Below, piece after piece: positions 1 to 11,050 of a DNA stretch of 64,000 nt. The position numbers were made by a program, and so were the translations under genes. Location of the stretch: assembly GCF_001039355.2 (NCBI RefSeq), contig NW_019774047.1:281161-345160 (forward strand). The letters run 5' to 3'. The notes beneath the pieces are model-generated. The model made no database searches. It saw only the letters and a list, made by a program, of their open reading frames with translations, and was not told the DNA's origin. Numbering within the stretch: the stretch's first letter is position 1; every line of letters begins with the position of its first letter. This DNA comes from Lingula anatina (Eukaryota > Brachiopoda > Lingulata > Lingulida > Lingulidae).

Positions 1-1544
1 GCTTGGGCTTCACTTCCAAAATGGATGTTCAACATAGAGCAGCTACTTGTATAGCACTGACCCGAAAACATCAACTAGAAGATTAGTTCAAAACTTTTGT
101 GCCGATTTCATGATCTCTCAAGAATTGCAAGAACTAACTGAAAGTAAAAAAAAAAACAGTTAGGAGCTAAAGGAATTTATCACGAATAAACTAAGAACCT
201 TGGGATTTATGAATTCTTGGTGGTTCGTGGAATTCGTAGTTGGTGTGGAATAGGGGCATAAGGCATGCGCTTCGGCGATTCGTCTATCTCATAGATTTCT
301 TCAGGGAACTGAATTAATCTTCACTGCTGTCTATTCAGCTGATACAGATGTACGTCAGTCTCCGCAGTGTGATCCAATTTGAAATTATAACTGGGCGAAT
401 CACCATTTTGAAATAACGGTTGCTGACGAGAGTAGATGCACGTGCGAATGCTCATGTTATAGGTACATTTGAACATAACGTCGGTGAAGAATGGATTCCC
501 AGTAACGCATATTAACCACTTTTACTAGTTTCTTATACGACTCATATAAAGTTGACATGCCAAAGGATAAACCGAGTAAAATCACTTGATCAGCGATAAA
601 AGATCTCTAAAAAGCACCTTCTTCAAAATTTTGATCGTAAATTTTACCTACTTATCTGACCTTCTGTATCTTCCCCGTTTATGCACAGCACAGAAAGCAA
701 GCAGAAAAATCATTTTTCGGATAATATGAAAAGATATCTTTTGGTTTTGCACTAATTTATACTATTTAAACTGTATGGTGGCATTTGGTCGGCTTTTGTG
801 GCAAAAAAAAATTGACTTCAAACGCATCTTTAAGTTAATACTTCTTGCGTGAGCCAGTGTGACCTGTAAAGATTAATAAATTGCCAAACTCGAGTTGTTA
901 TCAAACAATACCTTGTCAAACTACAGTCACGCTCTCAGTTCTGAATGAAAGTGATTGCAATATTCACGTGTCAAGGCACCAACAGCACAGTTCGAACTAG
1001 CTAATATCACAGAATAATGCATCCCTGTACTTTGGGCAACCATTTTTACGCTGGGGATATATTTGTGGTAGAGGAGGCAATTCTACATTTTTTGCAGGCA
1101 TTTGGAACCATACAGCTTTGGAACCATAAGGGGACCGGGCTCTCTGTGACAAAAAGGTCGAATCTGACTGGATGGTACACATGTAGACATAAAACAATGA
1201 AACCATAAGAAACAAATGAAATGACGTCTAGGCGAGATGGATGACTTGAGCAATTTTGGCAGTTATGACTTTAATGGTCAGACTTTTTTTTGTAAAAATA
1301 AGCCAGTCATTCCGATATTCAAACTTGAACTGCTTTCTTGCCAAACAAAGCCTACTGGCAAATTTAAAAAAAAACAGCAACTAGTACTTATGGGGTGAAC
1401 AAATGTGTCGAACAGCTTAAGCAACAGCGACGGCGACGAGTTGGACCATGGTCAACTATGATAAAAATATATGTAGACACAGCAGAAAATGTTGGTTAAA
1501 AGGAAAGGCTCACTCGTTATTAGGCCTGTAACAAAAATTCTTTT
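1..1544. other. Gene-poor flank, no supported gene
   Basis: No open frame longer than about 70 codons and no exon with a recognisable protein was found here. The only notable content is 540-910, which aligns to DNA upstream of SLC46 gene 1 (separate entry). Near 1425-1440 there is a short run of CGACGG words, also present near 6730 just before the second copy of the duplicated block. Confidence 0.5.
540..910 (+). repeat. Diverged duplicate of the SLC46 gene 1 upstream region
   Basis: Blocks in the same order and orientation match 18945-19320. Examples are 'gataaaccga' followed by '..tcac.[ct]gatcag', 'accttctt.caa', 'agcacagaaa', a 'ggcatttggtcgg' versus 'ggcctttggtcgg' block, and 'cttcaaa.[gc]catcttta'. 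Identity is moderate and indels are many, so this is an old duplication and not a haplotype copy. No SLC46 exon follows it here, so it is a relic of a lost copy or a shared regulatory or repeat segment. Confidence 0.5.
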
Positions 1545-2450
1545 AAAAATCCTGGAGGGGGTAGGGGTTTGGAGAGGGGGGCAACTTCACCCCTGTCCAT
1601 AGCAGATACGTGTAGCAGTCTTTGTTCAGTGTGCAATGTACATGTATATGCAGAATCCGTACATTCACTTACAGTGTCTGTATACAAAAATGCCTAAGCA
1701 GTTCGTATGCATGCAAGTTATCAGAATACTTATCACAACACCATTACAAGGCTTTTAATTTAAATGCGAAGAAACACACTCTTCATTTAACGTGATGTAA
1801 TTTCGGCAATCGAATCCACTCCTTGCGTGTACGTAGGATATTAAAATGCATTGACGTTCCCTCGTGTTAAAGATAATTGGCGGATATTACCAATCTTTGT
1901 TCGCTTTTAATTTCAAATGCACCGAGTGCATCTTAACATAGCTAAACCACGGCGGTCTATCTCGGAAAACCTTGTAGTAGTCTTGTTGGGATTCTGCGGA
2001 GCTCAATTTTAGGTAGATGCATGTATGAAATGAAAGTCTTTACCATGCACATCACTTGCGTCTCAGCCCTGATAGCAGCTAGCTCTGTTTTTGTTTTAGC
2101 ATGCCATCTCCTTGTTTGTCATACATCACGTTTGCTGGCCAAAAAAGCTACTCTCCGTCACTTTATTCAAGCCATACAACCCTTCCTTGACTTTTCGCGG
2201 AAAATGGGTCCATCGTGGTGGACTATGGAGAGTTTTTTATCATTTAATTTCTTAATTTATGGCTCTTTATGGTACTTACTGGACATTGAATTGCCATTCC
2301 TCTGTGGAGTGTTCTTGCTGCAAATCAATTTAAAAATTATCAATATTTTTTATCACTAAGATAATTTAATTATCAATCCCAAACCTGAATGAAGTGTCTG
2401 TCTATGTGGAAGACGCACGATAAGACCAAGACCACTTCCAACTATCAGTA

Positions 2451-2674
2451 AAGCCCCCTTTACACTGGATGGCGTCCTTTCTGCGTCCAGCAGTACGGCC
2501 CCATTTGAGAGTTTAAAAATTATAATACTTTACGTGCCGACAACTGGCCGATCATTGAGCATTCATTCTGATACAAAATCAATGCTCGTGCCTCCTTATT
2601 AAGACCACAGCAATGCCAAATTTCATGGTCGCAGAAAGGACGCAGAAAGGACGCCGTCCAGTGTCAAGGGGGTA
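2451..2674. mobile_element. MITE with about 30-bp terminal inverted repeats, TA target
   Basis: The left end 'ccccctttacactggatggc' and the right end 'gtccagtgtcaaggggg' are inverted repeats that continue inward through 'gtcctttctgcg' / 'cgcagaaaggac'. TA dinucleotides flank it (2449-2450 and 2675-2676). Copy 2 of the block has the empty site with one TA at 7723-7724, which fixes the boundaries. There is no coding capacity, so it is a non-autonomous element. The superfamily is not certain; the TA target fits Tc1/mariner-like elements among others. Confidence 0.85.
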
Positions 2675-3370
2675 TAACTACATTGGGATAATTTTTCAAA
2701 CTCTCTAAACCGGTGGCTATCTGCTCACTCGATCAAAATCGAGAATGATTTACTGAAGCGACAAACAGGTACCACACACCACGTTACGAGGTTAAGAGAG
2801 GGAGACAGCACTGTTTTACCACTTAAGGATGTTGAAAATAATTGAAAAAGTCAGGCACCATTCCGTTCGCTTGGTGCAACAGAATTAAGAACAGAAGTCG
2901 ATTGCATTTAAAAATGAAGAGGGCACAGGGGGCTCGGTGAATCACAACATGTCATGCAACATAAATAGTGGTAGCTAAAGGGAGTATTTGTGGAGGACTG
3001 AGCAGCATGGTGATTTAAGGCAGCAAATGAATAAATGAAATGCAAACAAAATTGTGAAATCCGAAACTGACATGCATCGCCCAATGGCAGCAATAAAAAA
3101 TTTCCACATGGAATAAGGCATAACAAGGTTCTGACCCCAATTTAAGGCTGAATATAAAAGTGATTTAAAGACGCCAATGAATGAAGATGCTATGTTATTA
3201 ATAATCAAATAAGACGGGAAAAAATAAAGCATGTAATTTGGAAGATCCAGGGTGCCTTTAAGACATGCAGAGTAGACACTGATGTCAAGCTAATTTAAAA
3301 TCGACAATTCATAAAGACAATATCTAAATAAAGGGTGACTGCGAAAGTTAAAGGGTAAATTTGGGATAGT

Positions 3371-3372
3371 CG

Positions 3373-3408
<36 letters not shown>
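3371..3408. repeat. (CT)n microsatellite
   Basis: Dinucleotide CT run, interrupted by CG at its start. The equivalent run in the second copy (8431-8466) has a different length. Confidence 0.9.
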
Positions 3409-3411
<3 letters not shown>

Positions 3412-3788
3412 GTCTCGCAAACTGGAAATCAAAACACTGAGCACTCTTAACGGCCTGGACGTTTTGAGGTAGTATTCATGATAAGACGAAACCTGTCAAG
3501 TCAATGCTTTAAACAATTCCCCGCTTGATCATTCACTCGCTATTCGATAATTAGCAGCAAATACATCATGTCAGACATGTTCCCTCTTCTTGTAACTCCT
3601 GTTTTGCGTTTTCTAAAAATACCTAACAAACACCCCAGTTTTGCATGTAACCCATGTAATGTTAAATACTGCCACTTGCTCCCCAGCTGGTAAACACATT
3701 TTCAAAGATATTTTGTTTATAATGACTAATTTCAGCATGACTAACAAGGCATGTTGCTGTTTAGCCTGCAGGTAAATGCAATCTTTCG

Positions 3789-3789
3789 N
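3789..3789. other. Single-N contig join
   Basis: The lone n marks the exact end of the first copy of the 1545-3788 block. DNA to its right (3790-6259) is not homologous to what follows the second copy. Read as a contig junction. Confidence 0.7.
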
Positions 3790-4110
3790 GAACATTTAAT
3801 TTGTCTGTAGTGTTATCTCAACTATACTATGTTATATGTTACTGCTATATGTTAAATAAACTAGAAATATTTTGTAAAATATTACATATATAAAATATAT
3901 ACACATTTTTGTGACTCATTATCATTTAGCAGACACATGAATATTTACATGTATTTCTTAGGTGTAGTTCAATCATATTTGCTAAATGTGGAAATTAGAT
4001 ATTGAACAGGCAGTTATTATATTACCTCGTGGGGATGTAATTTAGATGTGGACAAGATATATACCATCAGGTTTTCTGAAAAAAAAAAAGGAATTTTAAC
4101 AGAATTAAAA

Positions 4111-4210
4111 AACAAGGCAGCAAAGCTGTCAAATGTACAGACAAAAAGCAGAAAATAACACTGCACAAAATAGGCTACTGTCAATTCTGATGCAAAAGTA
4201 CATTATGCTT
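4111..4210 (+). repeat. Dispersed repeat, first member (second at 6049-6140)
   Basis: 'aacaaggcagcaaagctgtc' followed by 'aaatgtacagacaaaaa' and 'ctactgtcaattctgatg' recurs with small changes at 6049-6140. Both members lie just upstream of the tandem arrays listed separately, so they may belong to one composite repeat. Confidence 0.6.
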
Positions 4211-4269
4211 AACTGCAAATTCAACATCAAATTTTAATTATGCTCAACAGGTAATACCAAGTAAAATGT

Positions 4270-5335
4270 GTAACAAGCATAAGCCTTCAGGCCGATGGGA
4301 GTTCAAGTTCACACTTTGAAAATGCCAGAATGTGAAAAATGAAAATTTCATACAAAATTGCATAAATTCAATAATAAATGATAACCCAATTGAGCTGGCT
4401 TTCTAATTTGAACTGCATGCCAATCCTAAAAATCATACTTGAAAGTTAAAAATAATTATAAGTAACACAGTTTTCTTTTCGTAATGTTTGTAGTAGCAGT
4501 GCAAAAAGATTTTTGTCAATTTTGATGTAACATTACATAATAAATAACAATAATTATCACCAATTTTTGATTATTGACTATAAATAGCATGGACATGTAG
4601 AATACCTGATTACCATTCAGCTTCATGTCCTTGGGAGCTCCGAGTCCCACAATGAATATGCCAAAACAATAATAATGAATATTTCACTAAAATGTATAAC
4701 TTCCAGAGAAGCCAATTAGACTGCTTTTCCAACTCAGGCTGCATTTTAGTCCTGTGTTTCTTTTTAAAAAGTTTGACAGTCATAAGTAACACGGTTTTCC
4801 CATAATGGTCATCATGGCAGCAGCACAAAAAATTGTGTTTTCTTCTATTTTGATGCAACATAATGCTTATCAGCTTAATGACCATCAATTTTTAATAATA
4901 AAATATTAGTATCATGGATTATCAGAAAATGTGACTAGCATGGGTCTTCAAGCCCGTGGAGGTTCTAAGTCGCACCTTGAAAATGCCAATATGTAAAAAA
5001 TTTAATTTTCACAAAAAAACCATTTAATTGCCAGAAAAATTTACCAAACAGACTGCATTGCCTACTGAAGCTGTATTTTAGTCTCATGTTACTTTCCTGT
5101 AAGTTTGAGAACAGTAAGTGACATGGTTTTCCATAAATAGTCATCATGGGAGCAGTGCCCAAAAAAGGGGTTTCTTCAAATTTTGATGCAACATTACATT
5201 ATGTTTAACAGCATGATGACCATCAATTTTTAATAATAAAATATTAGTAACATGGACATTCAGAAAACATGACTAGCAAAGGTCTTCAGGCCCATGGAAC
5301 TTCAAAGTCACACCTTGAAAATGCCAAAATGTAAA
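4270..5335 (+). repeat. Tandem repeat, about 330-bp period, about 3.2 copies
   Basis: A marker of the form 'cttcaggccc.tgg' occurs near 4283, 4620, 4946 and 5282, giving spacings of about 337, 326 and 336 bp. Each unit also carries 'cattttagtc', 'gtaa.acggttttcc', 'gtcatcatgg.agcag' and 'caatttttaataataaaata' blocks in the same order. Units are about 75-85% alike by eye. No frame stays open across units, so it is treated as non-coding satellite-like DNA. Confidence 0.7.
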
Positions 5336-5761
5336 CAAGACAGCACTGTTCTAAAATGGGTTTATTTCCATTTTTAACACTTTTTAACATAAAACAAAAT
5401 AAACAGTTTACTGCCATTTTTATATGATCAACTAAGAAAATTGATGAGATAGGAAAAATATCAATAGAACAGTGTTAAATGTCCAATTTCCTCCATTCTG
5501 AGTTTCTGAACATAGTGGATTATTGAATCTGACAAACTGCAATGATATGAGTTTATTTCCATTTTTGACACTTTATTACACAAAACACGATAACAAGTTT
5601 ACCATCATTTTTATATAATCAACTAACAATGTTATAAAGATGCACTGAATGTACAGTACATGTATGTGGACTATGTACGAGTATGCTCATATTTTTTTAT
5701 TAGAACGAAAGACAAAGATTTGTTATGCTTAATAAATGTACTTATTTATTTTCTTCATAAG

Positions 5762-6001
5762 GTTCTTCAAAGAAGGTCCATAATATTGGGGGCAATGCAA
5801 ACTGTCCGTTACTGGACCCCAGACCAGCCAACTTCAGAAATAGAGCAGGATACAATGATTAGGCCCTACTTCAGGAATCTGACCTATCACTTCACATCAG
5901 TGTCAAAGATTGATGTAGCCACCAGATATGCCTACCCTAAAGCTGGCTTACAGGCAGCAATAGGGGACCACGACTATTGTCAAGTGCCATGGACAGAATA
6001 A
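5762..6001 (+). CDS. Candidate orphan terminal exon, unknown protein
   Basis: A pyrimidine-rich acceptor ('ttattttcttcataag') ends at 5761. The frame following it stays open for 79 codons to TAA at 5999-6001. The peptide has a balanced, protein-like composition, with pieces such as AMQTVRYWTPDQPTSEIEQ and DHDYCQVPWTE, quite unlike the low-complexity frames around it. I do not recognise the family. No partner exons were found nearby; the contig piece holding it is bounded by n at 3789 and 6260, so the rest of the gene may be elsewhere. A transposon-derived or pseudogene exon is equally possible. Confidence 0.3.
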   Translation, partial: VLQRRSIILGAMQTVRYWTPDQPTSEIEQDTMIRPYFRNLTYHFTSVSKIDVATRYAYPKAGLQAAIGDHDYCQVPWTE

Positions 6002-6259
6002 AGCATTGATAGAGGGAATGATGTAAGTGCAAACAGAGGTCTAATATTAACAAGGCAGCAAAGCTGTCAAATGTACAGACAAAAACCAGAAAATAAAAAC
6101 GCAGGAAATAGGATACTGTCAATTCTGATGAACTAATGTATTATGCTTACTGTAACTGCATAGCCAACATCAAATTCTTATTCTGCATAACATTGGATTA
6201 GGATGAAAGTAAAATGTGTATCAAGCATTAGACTAGGTTCCCATACCTAGATCAATCTA

Positions 6260-6260
6260 N
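6260..6260. other. Single-N contig join
   Basis: A lone n follows 'agatcaatcta' and immediately precedes the 159-bp tandem array. With 3789 it brackets a 2.47 kb piece present only once in the window. Confidence 0.6.
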
Positions 6261-6265
6261 ATGTG

Positions 6266-6660
6266 AAAAAACAGCATAACTTATAAAATAATGGCCTGAT
6301 TATGCTGATTTTCGAACTTGACCTGCGTTTTAGTAAGATTAATTACTCCTGTGAGTTTCATGACAACAGGTCTATCGGTTTTCCTTGAAATGTGTTAACA
6401 GTGTTGCACATATGCTGAAAAGTGAAAAAAACAGCATAACTACTAAAATAGTGGCCCGATCATGCCGATTTTCGAACTTGATCTGCCTTTTAGTAAGATT
6501 GATTACTCCTGTGATTTTCATGACAACAGGCCTATCGGTTTTCCTTGAAATGTGTTAACAGTATTGCATATATGCTAAAAAGTGAAAAAACAGCATAAAT
6601 TCTACAATAATGGCCCGATCATGCTGATTTTCGAACTTGACCTGCGTTTTATGAATATTA
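6266..6660 (+). repeat. Tandem repeat, about 159-bp period, about 2.5 copies
   Basis: Units begin with 'aaaacagcataa' near 6266, 6425 and 6584 and carry 'gattttcgaacttgacctgc', 'ttttagtaagatt' and 'ctatcggttttccttgaaat' in order. Units are over 90% identical. The 'ttttagt ... ggttttcc' layout resembles half of the 330-bp unit at 4270-5335, suggesting a common origin. Confidence 0.75.
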
Positions 6661-6770
6661 GTCAGCTCTGTAAATATAAAGCCAAAAAGTAAAACTGTCT
6701 TCCACTTATGGTGTTAACGCTGAAAGTGCACGGCGACGGCGACGGCGACGACAGACGCAGGTGATGGCAA

Positions 6771-6800
6771 TATGTACAGACACATCTGTGTCTGTACATA
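6771..6800. repeat. Perfect 14-bp palindrome with 2-nt loop
   Basis: 'tatgtacagacaca' (6771-6784), TC, then 'tgtgtctgtacata' (6787-6800). It sits exactly at the left edge of the second copy of the duplicated block, so it may be a breakpoint signature or the end of a small element. Confidence 0.7.
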
Positions 6801-8838
6801 AAAATCCTGGAGGGGTAGGAGTTTGGGGAGGGGGGCAACTTCACCCCTGTCCATAGCAGATACATGTAGCAGTCTTTGTTCAGTGTGCAATATACATGTA
6901 TATGCAGAATCCGTACATTCACTTACAGTGTCTGTATACAAAAATGCCTAAGCAGTTCGTATGCATGCAAGTTATCAGAATACTTATCACAACACCATTA
7001 CAAGGCTTTTAATTTAAATGCGAAGAAACACACTCTTCATTTAACGTGATGTAATTTCGGCAATCGAATCCACTCCTAGCGTGTACGTAGGATATTAAAA
7101 TGCATTGACGTTCCCTCGTGTTAAAGATAATTGGCGGATATTACCAATCTTTGTTCGCTTTTAATTTCAAATGCACCGAGTGCATCTTAACATAGCTAAA
7201 CCACGGCGGTCTATCTCGGAAAACCTTGTAGTAGTCTTGTTGGGATTCTGCGGAGCTCAATTTTAGGTAGATGCATGTATGAAATGAAAGTCTTTACCAT
7301 GCACATCACTTGCGTCTCAGCCCTGATAGCAGCTAGCTCCGTTTTTGTTTTAGCATCTTCTCCAAGCGACATGTATGCCATCTCCTTGTTTGTCATACAT
7401 CACGTTTGCTGGCCAAAAAAGCTACTCTCCGTCACTTTATTCAAACCGTACAACCCTTCCTTGACTTTTCGCGGAAAATGGGTCCAACGTGGTGGACTAT
7501 GGAGACTTTTTTATCATTTAATTTCTTAATTTATGGCTCTTTATGGTACTTACTGGACATTGAATTGCCATTCCTCTGTGGAGTGTTCTTGCTGCAAATC
7601 AATTTAAAAATTATCCATGTTTTTTATCACTAAGATAATTTAATTATCAATCCCAAACCTGAATGAAGTGCCTGTCTATGTGGAAGACTAACGATAAGAC
7701 CAAGACCACTTCCAACTATCAGTAGCTACATTGGGATAATTTTTCAAACTCTCTAAACCGGTGGCTATCTGCTCACTCGATCAAAATCGAGAATGATTTA
7801 CTGAAGCGACAAACAGGTACCACACACCACGTTACGAGGTTAAGAGAGGGAGACAGCACTGTTTTACCACTTAAGGATGTTGAAAATAATTGAAAAAGTC
7901 AGGCACCATTCCGTTCGCTTGGTGCAACAGAATTAAGAACAGAAGTCGATTGCATTTAAAAATGAAGAGGGCACAGGGGGCTCGGTGAATCACAACATGT
8001 CATGCAACATAAATAGTGGTAGCTAAAGGGAGTATTTGTGGAGGACTGAGCAGCATGGTGATTTAAGGCAGCAAATGAATAAATGAAATGCAAACAAAAT
8101 TGTGAAATCCGAAACTGACATGCATCGCCCAATGGCAGCAATAAAAAATTTCCACATGGAATAGGGCATAACAAGGTTCTGACCCCAATTTAAGGCTGAA
8201 TATAAAAGTGATTTAAAGACGCCAATGAATGAAGATGCTATGTTATTAATAATCAAATAAGACGGGAAAAAATAAAGCATGTAATTTGGAAGATCCAGGG
8301 TGCCTTTAAGACATGCAGAGTTGAATTAAATTAGCTTGACACTGATGTCAAGCTAATTTAAAATCGTCAATTCATAAAGACAATATCTAAATAAAGGGTG
8401 ACTGCGAAAGTTAAAGGGTAAATTTGGGATAGTCGCTCTCGCTCTCGCTCTCTCTCTCTCTCTCTCGTCTCGCAAACTGGAAATCAAAACACTGAGCACT
8501 CTTAACGGCCTGGACGTTTTGAGGTAGTATTCATGATAAGACGAAACCTGTCAAGTCAATGCTTTAAACAATTCCCCGCTTGATCATTCACTCGCTATTC
8601 GATAATTAGCAGCAAATACATCATGTCAGACATGTTCCCTCTTCTAGTAACTCCTGTTTTGCGTTTTCTAAAAATACCTAACAAACACCCCAGTTTTGCA
8701 TGTAACCCATGTAATGTTAAATACTGCCACTTGCTCCCCAGCTGGTAAACACATTTTCAAAGATATTTTGTTTATAATGACTAATTTCAGCATGACTAAC
8801 AAGGCATGTTGCTGTTTAGCCTGCAGGTAAATGCAATC
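6800..8838 (+). repeat. Duplicated non-coding block, copy 2
   Basis: Second copy of 1545-3788, lacking the MITE and continuing beyond 8838 into unique DNA ('ttttgagcaccttgtg'). It contains a complete 32-nt stem palindrome at 8326-8361 that is half lost in copy 1. No recognisable coding exon. Confidence 0.8.
8326..8361. repeat. Perfect 16-bp hairpin palindrome
   Basis: Left arm 'ttaaattagcttgaca' (8326-8341), loop CTGA, right arm 'tgtcaagctaatttaa' (8346-8361). The first copy of the block has only the right arm after 'gagtagacactga', so the left arm is an indel between copies. Confidence 0.8.
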
Positions 8839-11003
8839 TTTTGAGCACCTTGTGTTCAAAACAAACAATAAGTTTAAAAGCGGTCCGCGCTTTTGTGTAG
8901 GCATAAAGATTTTATACATTTATTATTGTTTATTTAAAGAAATTTGTTGGTCATTGCACCCAAGAAAGAGAACAAAACAATGAAAATCAGTTCCAGACAC
9001 GAATGTTCTTTCTTCATTTTAAAGGTGCACAGTATAAGAATTCCCCGCGAAAAACTCATACTTAATGAATTTCCCTGGGAAAAAGGTATCTTTCTTCGAC
9101 TCAACCTTTGGTCCAGTTTTCTGGGCACTTGGCATTAATCTATTATAATCTGTGAAAATTGAAAAGCCTGTGGCCCACGCTTAAGCGAGGGTTTTAAAAA
9201 TTCCATCATCCATTCCAGCCTATTCCTCCCACTGACTTCCTACTTCCCCGCCATTCAATGCTGCGTCAAGATGACAGTTGGTGAGGTTCGCCAGGAGATG
9301 TTAAATTTGATCATTTTGGTGACATTAATTCATGGTCTTAATCAAAAAGTGATACTTGTCCTTACGTAAGCTCAACAAGAAGTCTTTTATTTACTTAATG
9401 TGGGTTTAAAAACGTACCCTTTGTCTCTTTATGATATTCATATGATTTCACTTTCACTCATTAGCTTTGTGCACGTTAAGAAAGTTAATAGGAAATGAAA
9501 ATACTTAAAAATGTGATCAATTTTTCGGCACATCGCATTCCTCATCGGTGCTGCTCTTTAATAAGACTCTTACTGTAGAAATGACATCTCAACGTCTGAT
9601 ACTGTCAATTTATGCATTGGTGCCTCGATCTTGCATTTGTGCCACGGTATATTGACGAGACCGATTGGTCATTTTGCCCAAAGCTCGATCTAAGAATTTT
9701 GAGAGCAACTACACATTCTTATGCCATTCTGTTCAGTCTATAAAATGAATTGCCACTTTCAATTTCCGGCTCAAAACCGCAATTACAAGGCTTCTGTCAG
9801 TTATGAACAGAATCAAATAGAGAGAAATGTCGAGGCCTTAAAAAATAAGAAGGACACTGAAGGCTTTAATGTTGTAATCTATTCGTAATGTATTCGAACG
9901 AAAGGGGAATTTTATTTCGTAAAATTGGCAGATAACGCAAATGATTACTGATAAAGTAATGAATCTGTATTGCATTTGCGATTTAGGTTCAAGAAGCTCT
10001 GGCAATTTTCCATCAAAAGACGAATTCCAACAAGGACAAATTTGCAATAAAAACTATGAATGAGTGAGCGAACTGTATAATAATTAGATGGTTATCTGAA
10101 ATGTCAACTTTAAGTGCTTTGACGTTGTCCTCCCTTTCCGCACACTAACACTATTAATGTCCTTAACACGGATATCGTTACGTCGAATCCTTTTGATGTA
10201 AGCAGTATTTAATTCTCCTTTGCATCAAACATGTTACATCAATTAATGATAAATAGACAGTTCAATAAATATAGATCAATACATATATCAGATTAAAAAT
10301 ACCTTTGATGAATTGATATTTCACGCACGTTTTTCAAAAAGAATATATCCGCACAAACTAGACTCTATTGCAAAACATAGCATGAAAATTTCATAATCAT
10401 TATGTGCGTGTATAATGTGAGTTTATAATGTGGGTGTATATCATATTAGGCATTGCGATCTAAGGATATTGTTATGACAGTGTATGCCCATAGTATGTAA
10501 ACAAAAACTGAAGTCATATCGTTGTAAAACACTTTATACCTGTAGAATATATCCAGAAGGACCATTGGATACAGACCTACATGTAGGCCATAGGGTAGAG
10601 ACCTACTGGAAGATAGCTATATGTCAAGCGTACAGACCTAGGTGGGCCGTTGGGTAAATACCTATAGTTAGGCTACCCTCTATCAAGACCGCAGTTATTA
10701 TTGTGGACATTTTTTGCTGAGGCGACATCAGACCAAAATGACTGTCTATTAATCTAGAGACATTTCTGAAAATATTTGTGAAAAATCAATCTGTCGCCCT
10801 GGTAGCGGGTATAGTTAGGCCATCGGGTAAAGTATTATGTAGAGCATAGGTCATTGTGGACAGGCCAAATGACAAGGCAGAAATCGTCAAGGTGCCTCTC
10901 TTCCTTGATCACTGTCACATGTGTATCCCTGCATTGTTTTTTACACCTTAATGCATACTCAAATGATGTACTACACTCAGTAAATTCAGGTAATACTACA
11001 ATT

Positions 11004-11050
11004 CCAGCTAACATAAAAGTGGAAGAAATCACCAGTTTTATGTTAGCTGG
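11004..11050. repeat. Perfect 15-bp inverted repeat, 17-bp spacer
   Basis: 'ccagctaacataaaa' (11004-11018) and 'ttttatgttagctgg' (11036-11050) are exact reverse complements. It could be the core of a small MITE or an RNA hairpin; no target-site duplication or transcript evidence is visible. Confidence 0.7.

Larger units (their letters stand above)
1545..3788 (+). repeat. Duplicated non-coding block, copy 1
   Basis: Nearly identical to 6800-8838. It starts at 'aaaaatcctggagggg' and ends exactly at the single n at 3789. Differences from copy 2 include a 224-bp MITE (2451-2674), loss of 20 bp near 2100 (present in copy 2 at about 7355-7374), a longer CT microsatellite (3371-3408), and loss of one arm of a palindrome near 3273. 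The small open frames inside show no recognisable protein. The abrupt end at n suggests an alternative haplotype contig. Confidence 0.8.

Noticed and set aside
2908-3232. Overlapping minus-strand frames of 72-85 codons, repeated at 7956-8280
   Set aside because: Cysteine- and leucine-rich translation without a recognisable domain, exon boundaries or codon constraint; present only because the block is duplicated.
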